Origin: Bacillus sp. FJAT-45037
Lineage (GTDB): Bacteria > Bacillota > Bacilli > Bacillales > Bacillaceae_D
DNA length: 64,000 bases
NCBI RefSeq assembly: GCF_002797325.1
Contig: NZ_NISN01000004.1
Location: 1-64,000, forward strand
Direction: 5' to 3'
Part shown: one piece after another, positions 24,418 to 34,130 of the stretch
Layout of the letters: every line of letters begins with the position of its first letter
Numbering within the stretch: position 1 is the stretch's first letter
Translations under genes and position numbers: made by a program
Notes under the pieces: model-generated
Seen by the model: the letters and a program-made list of their open reading frames with translations, nothing else
Databases searched by the model: none
What the model was told of the DNA's origin: nothing

Positions 24418-27134
24418 GTGCGAAACGTTTCTACCCCAATAGGAGAATGGTTACATTACTCCAGTAAAAGGTAGACAGTTTCTTAATGAAATTGAAGGGT
24501 TATATCGAAGAATCAAATGAAAGGGTAACGCCTTGAAGGGTTCTCTCTGAGTCGAGTAGCACTAAAATTAGTAAGAATGATAGTGTTATAAGCTCGGCAA
24601 AAAGGCGTGAGAATTTGCCGTAACAGTGTTTTTAGCTGACGAAAGCCTACCCGATGGGGTGGTGTAAATCATGATGCTTGAGTTGATTGACTATGGTGAG
24701 GATGCTAAAGAACCTAAAATAAAGGGTTAAGCTGACGAACTTCTGAATGTACGGGTCTACACCTGCAATACATAGAAATGTGTATATCACCAAATCGTGA
24801 GGTTAGCAGTGGATGAGTAAAACTAACTATTATGAAAATCCATGATATGTTACAGGCATATGAACGGCTGACAGGCTTAAAGGAAGCACCTACGTTCTTT
24901 CTATAATAGATATAATTCAACGTTGTAAACTGATAACATGGAGGGCTTACCCCCTATGAAATGGTAATAAGGAAAGCAATGATGAGATTAGTTATTGTAT
25001 AACTTATTTTTGTATCAGTGAAGGTGGTGGCACAGTACCAATGAAATGTCTAATCCACATGGAGGGATAGCCACTAGACTAATAAAGAATCATTCAACCA
25101 TGTAACACAGTTCTTTATCGGTTAATAAGGTTCTTGTCAGACTAAAAGAGGTTCAACTCCCAAGGGAGTCACCGACTTGTTAAAACGGAAGAAACTGCGA
25201 CACAGTGAGTATTTTGATATGCAACACTGCTTTGATAATCTGTATGCTCAAAGTGTCGATGGTCAAAATTTCTATGACTTAATTGAAATCATTAGTTCGA
25301 AAGAGAATATACGTCTTGCCTATCGAAACATCAAAAGAAATACAGGTAGTAAGACGGCTGGCTCAAATAAATTAACGATTGAGGATGTAAAACATCTCTC
25401 AGTAGACGAAGTAATTGAAAAGATTGAAAAGATGCTCACATCCTATGAACCGCAAAAAGTAAGGCGTGTTTTCATTCCTAAAGCGAATGGGAAAACAAGA
25501 CCATTAGGTATTCCCACAATATGGGATAGAATACTTCAACAGTGTATTTTACAAGTATTAGAACCTATATGCGAAGCCAAATTTCATAAACATAGTTATG
25601 GCTTCAGACCAAACAGAAGCACTCATCATGCGAAAGCTAGGTTTGAATTTCTTATCAATCAAACAGGACTTCATCACTGTATCGATGTCGATATAAAGGG
25701 CTTCTTTGATAATGTGAATCATAGTAAATTGCTTAAACAAATTTGGTCGCTTGGGATAAGGGATAAATCCTTGCTCACTATCATTTCAAAGCTATTAAAA
25801 GCAGAAATTGAAGGTGAAGGTCTTCCGACCAAAGGAACGCCCCAAGGTGGTATCTTATCGCCACTTCTTTCGAATATCGTCTTAAATGAATTAGATTGGT
25901 GGGTTAGTGACCAGTGGGAAACCTTCGAAACAAGATTCAATTATAAGTATCCTGGGAAATACTATCCCCTGAAAAAGACGAAATTGAAAGAATGTTATAT
26001 CGTAAGATATGCTGATGACTTTAAAGTCTTATGTCGTACTCGAACACAAGCTATTAAAATGAACTATGCAATTAAAGACTTTTTGAAAACTCGGCTACAT
26101 CTTGAAACAAGTGAAGAGAAATCTAAAGTAATGAACCTAAAAAAGAATTCGTCAGAATTCCTTGGGTTTTCGATTCGAGCCATTCGAAAAGGTAAAACGC
26201 GAATGGGTTATGTTGCTCAATCGAATATGACTAAGAAAGCAAAATCCAATGCATTCACCAAAATTAAAGAATCAATCAAGGTAATACAAAAGAAGCCATG
26301 TATTGAAACGGTTTGGCATTACAATACCGTTGTCATGGGGATCCAAAATTACTATTCAAGTGCCACTCAAATCACAAATAATTTAAGTGAGTTAGCCTCC
26401 TATCTTGGTAAGACTTTATATAATCGACTAAAGAGCCTCAGAACAGAAGCGAAATTCTCTGATATGACTTCTACATTACAAAAACGCTATAAAGGATATG
26501 AACCTAAGTTTTATAAAATTAGGAATATGGTATTTGTTCCTATTTATGCTCAACGGCATAAAACTAACCTCTGTTTTTCTCAAGATATCTGTAATTATAC
26601 GGTTAAAGGCAGAGCCAAGATACACAACACCCTTAAAGCGATAAATAAAACTGTATTAGCTTATATTATGAAAAATTTTATTCCAAATCGAACGATTGAG
26701 TATAATGACAACCGTATTAGTAGATTTATTGCTCAATACGGAAAATGTGCTGTCTTAGGAGTTGAACTTGGAAAAAGTGATTGGCACTGCCACCATAAAA
26801 ACCCCTATCATCTAACAAAAGATGATAGTTACTCAAACCTTATCGTGTTGCATGAAGCCATTCACAGACTCGTACATCTGAAAGATGTTAATAAAATCAA
26901 GTCGTTCCTCCAAGCATTTCAATTAAACAAAAAGCAAAAAGAAAAGATAAATGAACTCCGAAAACTATGCAAAAATGAATCAATCTAAGTAGGAAATAAA
27001 TACTTTCGCTTCATTTAAATACATAGAATTGAATGAATTGGATTAGTTGGAACGCCGTATGCGGTGAAAGTCGCACGTACGGTGTGAACAGGGGGAAAAG
27101 GAGGAGATAACTTCAAATCCTTACCTATCTGTAC
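24418..27134 (+). mobile_element. Group II intron copy 1 (complete)
   Basis: The 5' end reads GTGCG at 24418, the group II consensus. The 3' end is set where copies 1 and 2 stop matching, after CTATCTGTAC at 27134. Length 2717. Domain V/VI region near 27050-27120 includes the GCCGTATGCGGTGAAAGTCGC hairpin. The intron carries the RT gene at 25177-26988. The 5' exon ends CTAACGGAGCAGAAGAGTT, a motif shared by the insertion sites of all three copies. Confidence 0.85.
25177..26988 (+). CDS. ltrA: Group II intron reverse transcriptase/maturase/endonuclease
   Basis: 603 residues, full length. RT motifs: PKANGKTRPLGIPTIWDRILQ, YGFRPNRSTHHA, IDVDIKGFFDNV, TPQGGILSPLLSN and the catalytic RYADDF. A maturase (X) region follows, and the C-terminus is an HNH endonuclease (WHCHHKNPYHLTKDDSYSNLIVLH type). 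Start is TTG at 25177 with AGGGAG 9 bases before. The endonuclease domain excludes a class IIC intron, which lack it. This copy is the only intact maturase in the window and may serve the others in trans. Confidence 0.95.
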   Translation: MLKRKKLRHSEYFDMQHCFDNLYAQSVDGQNFYDLIEIISSKENIRLAYRNIKRNTGSKTAGSNKLTIEDVKHLSVDEVIEKIEKMLTSYEPQKVRRVFIPKANGKTRPLGIPTIWDRILQQCILQVLEPICEAKFHKHSYGFRPNRSTHHAKARFEFLINQTGLHHCIDVDIKGFFDNVNHSKLLKQIWSLGIRDKSLLTIISKLLKAEIEGEGLPTKGTPQGGILSPLLSNIVLNELDWWVSDQWETFETRFNYKYPGKYYPLKKTKLKECYIVRYADDFKVLCRTRTQAIKMNYAIKDFLKTRLHLETSEEKSKVMNLKKNSSEFLGFSIRAIRKGKTRMGYVAQSNMTKKAKSNAFTKIKESIKVIQKKPCIETVWHYNTVVMGIQNYYSSATQITNNLSELASYLGKTLYNRLKSLRTEAKFSDMTSTLQKRYKGYEPKFYKIRNMVFVPIYAQRHKTNLCFSQDICNYTVKGRAKIHNTLKAINKTVLAYIMKNFIPNRTIEYNDNRISRFIAQYGKCAVLGVELGKSDWHCHHKNPYHLTKDDSYSNLIVLHEAIHRLVHLKDVNKIKSFLQAFQLNKKQKEKINELRKLCKNESI

Positions 27135-27161
27135 TAATAGCATGTGGTAGGGAGGGGGGAT

Positions 27162-27737
27162 ATGGTGCAAGTTCAATTAGTTAATCATAATATGGATTAT
27201 TGTGAACAAATCTATAAGTTATCGTATGCCCCTCAAATAAAAGATGCATTAGGACTTTCAGATAGTACGTTAGAACATACTAAACAATTTGTAAAAGGAA
27301 TAATCCAAGAAGAACATGATGGTAAAACGTTGTCTCGTGTAATTCTAGATGATAACAGCAACTTTATCGGCATTACAACATTAATGTTTATTGACTACAA
27401 AAAAAAATCTTGTCACATCGGTTCATGGTTGGGTCATGAATATTGGGGCAAAGGCTATAACCAAGCGTCAAAAATTGCTATTTTACAAATAGCATTTGTA
27501 GAACTTAACTTAAAGTATGTTTTTGCGGGAGCAAGGAAGGTAAATATCCGATCTCAGAAAGCACAAGAAAAATTACCTTTCATTAGATTACATATAGAAA
27601 AGTATTTTTCAGAAGAGCACACTGCTTTAGAAAAGAAGGAAAAACAACCTTGTGTGCTGCATGGATTTTATAGAGAAGATTTTATTAAATATCTTAATGA
27701 CAGTAACCAATTCAAAGGACAGCCGCCTTTCTACTAA
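27162..27737 (+). CDS. GNAT acetyltransferase (RimJ/RimL type)
   Basis: 191 residues from ATG 27162 with GGGAGGGGGG upstream. Motif A appears in GSWLGHEYWGKGYNQASKIA, typical of ribosomal-protein N-acetyltransferase-like enzymes. It starts 28 bases after the 3' end of intron 1. Substrate unknown; stand-alone cassette gene. Confidence 0.75.
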   Translation: MVQVQLVNHNMDYCEQIYKLSYAPQIKDALGLSDSTLEHTKQFVKGIIQEEHDGKTLSRVILDDNSNFIGITTLMFIDYKKKSCHIGSWLGHEYWGKGYNQASKIAILQIAFVELNLKYVFAGARKVNIRSQKAQEKLPFIRLHIEKYFSEEHTALEKKEKQPCVLHGFYREDFIKYLNDSNQFKGQPPFY

Positions 27738-27767
27738 CGTCCATTTTTGAGGTGAGGAGTTGATTAT

Positions 27768-28103
27768 GTGTATTGTTTCTGTGAGCAAAAAGAAGCCTTT
27801 GAATTAAAAGTTGAGGGCGATATTGGAGCAGACCCAATATGGTGTAATCAGTGCAGTTGTAACTTTGAATTAGAAGACATCCCCATTTCAGATGAGTTAA
27901 AAGTCGAATTGATGAGGTGGGTGAATAAGTATGGAAAATGGATTGATTGGGGTAAAGATAAATTAATTCCTAATGGTATTGAGATGGAAGAAGCACACAA
28001 TAAACAAGGTTTTATACTAACAGAAAGAGTAAAGAAGGAACTAAGAGGGAAGTTAAAGTTTTCACCTTCAACTAGGTCAAGTGGCTATGCAAATAAACAA
28101 TAA
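27768..28103 (+). CDS. Small protein with N-terminal Cys-rich zinc-like motif
   Basis: 111 residues from GTG 27768 (AGGAGT 7 bases upstream). Cys residues at CFC near the start and CNQCSC near residue 27 could bind zinc. The rest is helical and basic. Unknown function; similar short proteins occur singly in Bacillus genomes. Confidence 0.55.
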   Translation: MYCFCEQKEAFELKVEGDIGADPIWCNQCSCNFELEDIPISDELKVELMRWVNKYGKWIDWGKDKLIPNGIEMEEAHNKQGFILTERVKKELRGKLKFSPSTRSSGYANKQ

Positions 28104-28217
28104 CTAGCGCTTGTTAAACAAACGGGGTGCTTTAGTGAAACAGGCTGTGACAGTCGTTGTGTCGCTAACGAAGTAGAATAATTGAATTTAAATTTGAGAG
28201 TGGGAACTTGATAAATT

Positions 28218-28547
28218 TTGAAGAATTCACTTGTATTTTTAGGGTTAGGGATAGTTTTGATTCTATCAGGTTGTAACAACAAGATTGATGCTCCTCATTT
28301 CATTTGGAATGATAGTATCTATATTGCAACTTATGAACCTATATTAGACGAAGAGGTTATTGAAGAGATTGGTATGATTACTAAACTTGTAGAAGGTACA
28401 GCCAAGGAAAGCGGGGAGGCAAAAGGTTTAGCTCAAGGTACAAGACTATATAAAATAAAAGGAAGAGAGATTTCTTCAGGCAGTATCGGTTATATTGCGT
28501 ATGAACTGGAAGATAAGCTTTACATTGCAAGTAAATACAATAAATAA
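28218..28547 (+). CDS. Lipoprotein of unknown function
   Basis: 109 residues from TTG 28218. KNSLVFLGLGIVLILSGC is a lipoprotein signal with lipobox LSGC. The mature part is about 90 residues and may be beta-rich. A poor ribosome binding site (GAGTGGGAA) lies upstream. Stand-alone gene followed by a terminator. Confidence 0.65.
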   Translation: MKNSLVFLGLGIVLILSGCNNKIDAPHFIWNDSIYIATYEPILDEEVIEEIGMITKLVEGTAKESGEAKGLAQGTRLYKIKGREISSGSIGYIAYELEDKLYIASKYNK

Positions 28548-28586
28548 TTTATATGTTATACAACTAAAGGGTGCGTTCGTATTATA

Positions 28587-28619
28587 AGGTTAACCAAATT
28601 TTACTGGTTGACCTTTTTT
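28587..28619 (+). terminator. Terminator after lipoprotein gene
   Basis: AGGTTAACCA pairs with TGGTTGACCT around AATTTTAC, followed by six T. Confidence 0.8.
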
Positions 28620-28620
28620 A

Positions 28621-28823
28621 TATAGGACCTATTATATCAGTAGCCAGGGTAGGACGAACGGGTGCGTGGGACTATTGATCCCATCAGCTAAACTGTCCGC
28701 CCCCTACTCATAGAAACATGTTTGAGGCTGGTTGAGACAATGATCTCGAATAACAAGCGAAGCTATGATACTAGGAGATGGAAATAGGGGTACTGGTAAG
28801 TAAACAGGAGAAGAAGAGATAGA
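28621..28823 (+). ncRNA. Candidate bridge RNA / left end of IS110 element 1
   Basis: About 200 bases of non-coding, relatively GC-rich, hairpin-forming sequence directly upstream of the IS110 transposase. In IS110-group elements the left non-coding end encodes a bridge RNA that pairs with donor and target DNA. Loops such as GGGACTATTGATCCC can be folded by eye. Element ends are not defined. Confidence 0.35.
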
Positions 28824-30023
28824 ATGAATCCAGTAATTGGTCTGGATGTTTCAAAAGGAGAGAGTGAGGTACAAGCATTTTTAGATAAGAGAAAACCTTA
28901 TAAAAAGAGTTTCAGTGTATTGCACAATAATAAAGGTTTAGAGAATTTACTTGGTTTTTTGATAGAAGTGGAGGGTGAAACTGGGGTTAAACCAACAGTG
29001 ATATTTGAATCCACGGGACATTATCACACATCAATTGTTCAGTTCTTGGAGGAGAATGACTACCTTTACATTATGGTTAATCCGTTACTTTCCTATCAAG
29101 CAAAAAAATCAAGTTTACGTAAGGTGAAGACCGATGCGATAGATGCTTATAACTTATGCGAGCTTTACTATAAAGAAGAATTGGAGCCGTATAAACAAAG
29201 AGGTATTCAACTTCTGAACCTACGAAATCTCTCAAGGCAGCACGAAACAGTGACAGGTATTTATGTACAAACAAAACTACAATTCCATGCAATATTAGAT
29301 CAGGTATTTCCTGAGTATAGAGGGGTTTTTGGAGATTTATTTTCAAAAGTTTCACTGAATACGTTATTGGAGTTTAGTACATCAGAAGCTGTTTTGAAGG
29401 CTGGGGAAAATCCACTATCAGATAAAATTGCAAGCGAATGTGTAACTAGATCAGAGCGTTGGGCGAAGGATAGAGCGAAAAAGTTGATTGAAGCAGCTCA
29501 TCGCAATCCATTTAAAAACACACTGTACCAAAGCCATTTGATTAGTCTTCAAATGTATATTCAAATGCTTCTCCAGTACCAAGAGCACCTTTCAAAGTTA
29601 GATGCCCAAATAGATGCCCTGGCAGAAGAAATAGAAGAATATAAGATTATCCAATCGATCCCTGGAATAGGAGGGAAAATCGCGGCAAAGATAATTTCCG
29701 AAATCGGAGAGATCGAACGGTTTAATCATCCTAAAAAACTAGTGGCCTTCTCTGGTATTGATCCGAGCGTTCATTCATCTGGTAAGTTCACAGCAACGAT
29801 TAATCGGATTAGCAAGAGAGGATCCAGTCGATTGCGTCATGCCTTATATATGGCAGCCCTCTGTGGGATTCGTAGTTCTCGTAATAAGCTTAGAGAATTT
29901 TATGATCGCAAACGTGAAGAAGGTAAGCCCTTCAAAGTAGCTATGATTGGATGTACTAATAAGCTTATTCATTGGATTTTTGTTCTTTTGAAACGTAAAG
30001 AAACTTTCCTAGATTTAGCTTAA
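28824..30023 (+). CDS. IS110-family transposase (element 1)
   Basis: 399 residues. N-terminal RuvC-like DEDD domain: IGLDVSKGESEVQAF, then FESTGHYH and KTDAIDAYNLCELY. C-terminal Transposase_20 domain: SIPGIGGKIAAKIISEIGEIERF and FSGIDPSVHSSGK, ending in the helical Ser-containing region KRGSSRLRHALYMAAL. GGAGAAGAAGAG precedes ATG. Full length and apparently intact. It belongs to a different subgroup from the copy at 31841-33115. Confidence 0.95.
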   Translation: MNPVIGLDVSKGESEVQAFLDKRKPYKKSFSVLHNNKGLENLLGFLIEVEGETGVKPTVIFESTGHYHTSIVQFLEENDYLYIMVNPLLSYQAKKSSLRKVKTDAIDAYNLCELYYKEELEPYKQRGIQLLNLRNLSRQHETVTGIYVQTKLQFHAILDQVFPEYRGVFGDLFSKVSLNTLLEFSTSEAVLKAGENPLSDKIASECVTRSERWAKDRAKKLIEAAHRNPFKNTLYQSHLISLQMYIQMLLQYQEHLSKLDAQIDALAEEIEEYKIIQSIPGIGGKIAAKIISEIGEIERFNHPKKLVAFSGIDPSVHSSGKFTATINRISKRGSSRLRHALYMAALCGIRSSRNKLREFYDRKREEGKPFKVAMIGCTNKLIHWIFVLLKRKETFLDLA

Positions 30024-30221
30024 GCGATATAATTAAGAAACTGATCCAAAACCTTCCAATAGAATAAAGGAAGGTTATTTGGCCTGTTCATTTTAGTATA
30101 TCATTTTATTAACTAGATTTTTATTGGAAATTATTGACTTCTATTAGCTGGTTTAGCTTCACTAAAATTGACTCGCCATCTTAATATGGTAGCATTTAAA
30201 AAAATGTAGAGGATGTTGGTT

Positions 30222-30767
30222 ATGTTAAATTCAAAGAATATTAGAATGCGAAAAATGGAAAAAGAAGATATTGAAAAGTATCATCAATGGAGAAATGATG
30301 TAGAAGTTATGGTAACTACGAGTCCAGTGTTAGATGTTTATTCTTTTGAAGAGACAAGTAATTTTGTTGATAATGTGTTACTCAATACCAATTCATCTAG
30401 GACCTATATAATCGAATTAAAAAATGAAAAGGTGTCAATAGGTGTAACCTCGCTTATAAATATCGATACCAAAAACAGAAACGCTGAGTGTATTATTGAT
30501 GTTGGTGAAAAGGAATATTGGGGAAACGGATATGGTACTGAAGCATTTAAGTTGTTAATAGATTATGCCTTCTTAGAGTTGAATTTACATCGATTGTCAC
30601 TTAGAGTGTTTTCTCTTAATGAGAAAGCATTACATATATACACTAAACTTGGATTTGTTAAAGAAGGAGTAATTCGAGAGAGTTTATATAGACATGGTGA
30701 ATGGCATGACATAATTATTATGGGTATTTTAAAAAAGGACTATATGAATAGTAATAACCGATTGTGA
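30222..30767 (+). CDS. GNAT acetyltransferase (RimJ/RimL type)
   Basis: 181 residues from ATG 30222 (AGAGGATG upstream). Conserved motif DVGEKEYWGNGYGTEAFKLL, then LHRLSLRVFSLNEKALHIYTKLGF, typical of the spermidine/ribosomal GNAT group (Acetyltransf_3). Stand-alone cassette gene followed by a palindromic intergenic repeat. Confidence 0.85.
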   Translation: MLNSKNIRMRKMEKEDIEKYHQWRNDVEVMVTTSPVLDVYSFEETSNFVDNVLLNTNSSRTYIIELKNEKVSIGVTSLINIDTKNRNAECIIDVGEKEYWGNGYGTEAFKLLIDYAFLELNLHRLSLRVFSLNEKALHIYTKLGFVKEGVIRESLYRHGEWHDIIIMGILKKDYMNSNNRL

Positions 30768-30780
30768 TGTTATTGACTTA

Positions 30781-30844
30781 AGTTAACGGGAGCGCGATTG
30801 CTCAACAAAAGGGTAATCGCCTTTCTTCTTCAAGTAACAGTGCA
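30781..30844 (+). repeat. Intergenic palindromic repeat, type A
   Basis: Contains GCGATTGCTC and GGGTAATCGC as a stem, then CTTCTTCAAGTAACAGTGCAG. The same arrangement recurs at 33676-33740 and 34648-34704. Each follows a single-gene cassette in the same orientation. Confidence 0.7.
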
Positions 30845-30914
30845 GAATATGTAACAGGTAATACTAAAAGGATGATAAGTTCTATTTTAAAGGTGAATCG
30901 CAGGGAGGAATCTA

Positions 30915-31262
30915 ATGAATAAAATTCTATTGCACATAGAAGGTCTTGCCGTCTTTGTGTTAAGTCTTTATTTTTACGGAAATAGTCAATTGAGTTGGGT
31001 TTTATTTTTTGTCTTATTGTTAGTACCAGATATTTCAATGCTAGGTTACTTACTTAATAATAAGATTGGTACTAAGCTTTATAAGTTTTTTCATACCTAT
31101 ACCATAGCCATTATTGTTATTTTCTGGGGTCTATTATTATCCAATCAAACGGCTTTAGCAATCGGTTTAATATGGTCAGCCCATATTGGAATGGATAGAA
31201 TGATTGGATATGGATTAAAGTACCCAACAGAATTTAAAGACACTCATTTAAATCGTGTGTAA
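30915..31262 (+). CDS. DUF4260-type membrane protein
   Basis: 115 residues with about four membrane helices. The sequence pattern (EGLAVFVLSLYFY near the start, PDISMLGYLLNNKIGTKLYKFFHTY in the middle, IGMDRMIGYGLKYP near the end) is that of the DUF4260 family. AGGGAGGAAT precedes ATG. Function unknown. Confidence 0.8.
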   Translation: MNKILLHIEGLAVFVLSLYFYGNSQLSWVLFFVLLLVPDISMLGYLLNNKIGTKLYKFFHTYTIAIIVIFWGLLLSNQTALAIGLIWSAHIGMDRMIGYGLKYPTEFKDTHLNRV

Positions 31263-31355
31263 TTCTATATGCAAGATAGTTTTTTACTACCATGAAAGAA
31301 CGCTATAAACTTTCATTCTCTTTGGTGCATTGCTGTTTTGCGCTGCATGGATGGC

Positions 31356-31447
31356 TAACGGGGAGCTTTCCTTGAATAAGGAATTGCACTCCTTCTTCAA
31401 CTCCCTCAGTTAGATAGGTATATCTCTCAAATGCTCACTTATTCGCA
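31356..31447 (+). repeat. Intergenic repeat, type B
   Basis: TAACGGGGAGCTTTCCTTG-AATAAGGAATTGCACTCCTTCTTCAACTCCCTCAGTTAGATA. The first part recurs at 34319-34375. The CTCCCTCAGTTAGATA...CTCTCAAATGCT part recurs at about 24366-24400 just before intron 1. Confidence 0.6.
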
Positions 31448-31559
31448 GGATTTCAAACCACTTGTAAGAACAGTAATAGATGATTGGAATGAGTGTCGGT
31501 CCATTTTGGCTACATGAAGGCATGCTGAAATAAAGGAGGTAGATAAAACTCCAGTTATT

Positions 31560-31745
31560 ACCATATAATGCACGTATTCTCCACGCCGCCCCTGGAGGCT
31601 ATCCCTCCCATGTCTCAACGGGTCTAAGCCCTATCATTCCTTCGTCATGCCTATCCAAGGGGTGGAGGCCGGTTTTGCTATCGGAACGGGTCATTGCCCT
31701 TTGGTTGAAGACATCCAGTACTCCGTGCTTTCTTTGAAATCCTAC
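31560..31745 (-). ncRNA. Candidate structured RNA at the 3' end of IS110 element 2
   Basis: About 185 bases, clearly richer in G+C than the surroundings, non-coding, with several paired segments (for example CCCCTGGAGGCTATCCCTCCC and CTATCCAAGGGGTGGAGGCC in plus orientation). It lies downstream of the minus-strand transposase. IS1111-subgroup elements encode the bridge RNA on this side. Boundaries approximate. Confidence 0.35.
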
Positions 31746-31840
31746 GAATAAGGCAACATTCAATAAAAAATTAACGGGTAATTACTTACTTTTAGTACTC
31801 CTTAAAATTTTAATGGAATTCCTTGTGTTTAGAATAAGCT

Positions 31841-33115
31841 TTATGCTGCTAGAGGTTCTAAAGCGTGAACTTTATTAGGACAATAAGACTCATTTTTTCG
31901 AGATATTCCAACTAATATTCGTGCAAGTTTCCCAAGCAGTTTCATAATTGATTTCATTTTTTTCATTTTTTTTACTTTCACATTATTGGAGTGAAGCTCT
32001 TTAAATTCAGGATTGTTCATGACAAGGCTCATGGTCGCTAAATACAAGAAACGTCGTAGCCGGGATCTGCCGCGTTTAGAAATGACAATTTGTCCTTTCC
32101 ATTTACCCGAGCTAGCTTCTGCTAGATGTAATCCCGCGTATCGCAATAGGGAATTACCGTGAGAGAAGCCGCTTAGATCTCCTGCTTCTCCTAAAATGCC
32201 AGCTAGTGAAATTTCACTAATTCCTTTAATGGCAAGTAGTTTATTTGCGAATGTAATTTGTTCGAGTACACCAGTCACTTCTTTTTCAACTCTTTCAAGT
32301 TGAACTGTAGCGAGATCAAATTCTTCAAGCAATTGTTCTAGGTGTAATTTATAAGCATCATGTGCTTGTTGATTACCAACAGAATGCTTAGCTAATTCAA
32401 CTAGTGATTGGGCTTTTTTTAGTCCAGCGTGTCGCTTCATTTTTGTTTTCCATCCTTCAACGATATCCTGGGCTTCCATGGAACGTAATTCGATGGGGGT
32501 AGGGAATAAGCGAAGGGTTGCGATTGCCCCTTTCCCTTTTATGTCCTTAAACACTTGTCGAAGTTCAGGGAAGATAAGATCTACCCATCGATTTAATTGA
32601 TTGATGGAACTGACAAGCCGTTTAACAATCACATCACGGTTAGCCATAAGTACTCGAAGTTTTTCAAAAGCTTCTGGAGTTGGACGGATAAAGGCATAAT
32701 AACCATTCTTCACCATATCAGCGATTACGAGAGCGTCTTTTTTATCACTCTTAGATTGAGTATTATCTCGATTTTCTTTATTCTTTTTGACAAGATGAGG
32801 GTTAACCGTTACCACATCAACGTTTTGTTCATATAGCCATTTTGATAGATTAAGCCAGTAATGTCCGGTAGGCTCCATACCTACAATCGATGTATTGAAA
32901 TTTTTTGTTTCTTTTAATTCATTGATCCACTGCAGTAATCTAGTAAAGCCTTCTTCATTATTTTCAAAAGATAGAGGATCGCCTACTACAATCCCACGGA
33001 AGTTCACAGCTCGAGCAACGTGAACTTGTTGTGCAATATCCACACCAACAACGAGATGTTTATCAGAAATTCGTTCAATTAGTTGATTTTGTTTGTCTTG
33101 CATTTTAAACTTCAT
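31841..33115 (-). CDS. IS110-family transposase (element 2)
   Basis: 424 residues. DEDD domain: LVVGVDIAQQVHVARAV, GMEPTGHYWLNL and KSDKKDALVIADMV; C-terminal Transposase_20: LLAIKGISEISLAGILGEAGDLSGF, LRYAGLHLAEASSGK and KRGRSRLRRFLYLATMSLV. Apparently intact. AAGGAGGAAGC precedes ATG. Only distantly similar to the transposase at 28824-30023. Confidence 0.95.
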   Translation of the reverse strand: MKFKMQDKQNQLIERISDKHLVVGVDIAQQVHVARAVNFRGIVVGDPLSFENNEEGFTRLLQWINELKETKNFNTSIVGMEPTGHYWLNLSKWLYEQNVDVVTVNPHLVKKNKENRDNTQSKSDKKDALVIADMVKNGYYAFIRPTPEAFEKLRVLMANRDVIVKRLVSSINQLNRWVDLIFPELRQVFKDIKGKGAIATLRLFPTPIELRSMEAQDIVEGWKTKMKRHAGLKKAQSLVELAKHSVGNQQAHDAYKLHLEQLLEEFDLATVQLERVEKEVTGVLEQITFANKLLAIKGISEISLAGILGEAGDLSGFSHGNSLLRYAGLHLAEASSGKWKGQIVISKRGRSRLRRFLYLATMSLVMNNPEFKELHSNNVKVKKMKKMKSIMKLLGKLARILVGISRKNESYCPNKVHALEPLAA

Positions 33116-33675
33116 AGTAGAGCTTCCTCCTTAGATTTTGAGTTTTAGAGTGGTGTCTATACTCATATCTTACTGAGGAGCTCTATTTTTTTCAAAGTTG
33201 AAAATTAACGCTCTACAGGAATGCTATAGAAGCAGTTTAGTTATACAAATTTCCCTATTGATATTTAATATTTAGGAAGGGGATTAAACATAAAAATTAT
33301 TAGGGATAAGAGAAGAAGTTTTGGTTTGGATAAGTTCATGACAAAACCATTATTTGCACATTTATCGACAGTAGTTGGGGATTCGCCAAGGGATTCCCAA
33401 GTGTGCAATTGGAATCGTTGATTTTGACTATAAAAAGGGGATAATTTCGCTGGTTTTAGAGGTGTAGGAACAGTTTAACCGTTTAACCGTTTAATAAAAC
33501 AATTGCTAATCGGTTACTGTCGAAGTATTTGGGACCGAATGAGAATGATTGGGATTCACGTTTTAGGAATTTGGATGATAGTAATGTTTTGGTTTGTTTT
33601 GTTCCCCAAACAGTGGTGGTTCGAGACCAGTCGTATATAGAACCTAACCTTTAGAATGATTATCCTCGTTCTTTC
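33116..33675. other. Gap with no gene
   Basis: About 560 bases. The first 100 may belong to the left end of IS110 element 2. A short tandem GTTTAACC repeat lies near 33473-33492 and an imperfect TTGGG...CCCAA inverted repeat near 33375-33402. No ORF supported. Confidence 0.5.
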
Positions 33676-33740
33676 ACTAACTGGTGCGATTACTCAATAA
33701 AGGGTAATCGCTTCCTCTTGTTGAAGTAACGGAGCAGAAT
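33676..33740 (+). repeat. Intergenic palindromic repeat, type A
   Basis: TGCGATTACTC-AATAAA-GGGTAATCGC stem, then TTCCTCTTGTTGAAGTAACGGAGCAGAATACTTG. The 3' tail TAACGGAGCAGAA matches the exon sequence at the group II intron insertion sites. Confidence 0.75.
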
Positions 33741-33805
33741 ACTTGACATTGATCTATTATGGTAAAACAAACAAAAGCCTTTTATAGAAATATACGGAGG
33801 ATTAT

Positions 33806-34096
33806 ATGGAAGAAAACGTACAACTTAAAGATAAAATTTTCAATGATAGTAGTTACGTAAAAACTAAACAAACATTAGGTATATTATTTATTACCCTCGT
33901 GTTCTTATTACAAGTTAGTGGAACTGATAAAAAAGTTGTACTTATCGTTGTATTTACAGTAACGGTTTTAGGTGTAATTTATTTCTTATGTAAGCTCTTT
34001 TTTTATAATACGAAGAGAACCATCAAGGACATTGTATTCTTAATATTATTTGTCAGCTTATTTGTTGGGGGGATATATACATTTTTAAATTTTTGA
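33806..34096 (+). CDS. Small membrane protein
   Basis: 96 residues with three hydrophobic segments and a short polar N-terminus (EENVQLKDKIFND). CGGAGGA precedes ATG. No family recognised. One of several tiny membrane-protein cassettes in 33.8-35.0 kb. Confidence 0.65.
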   Translation: MEENVQLKDKIFNDSSYVKTKQTLGILFITLVFLLQVSGTDKKVVLIVVFTVTVLGVIYFLCKLFFYNTKRTIKDIVFLILFVSLFVGGIYTFLNF

Positions 34097-34130
34097 ACGT
34101 TGTTTAAGGTTAACAAGAGGAGGGTAGCAA

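Noticed and set aside
24714-24920. 68-codon minus-strand ORF, repeated at 49149-49355
   Set aside because: It lies in the 5' ribozyme part of the group II intron copies and has no ribosome binding site; conservation is due to the RNA.
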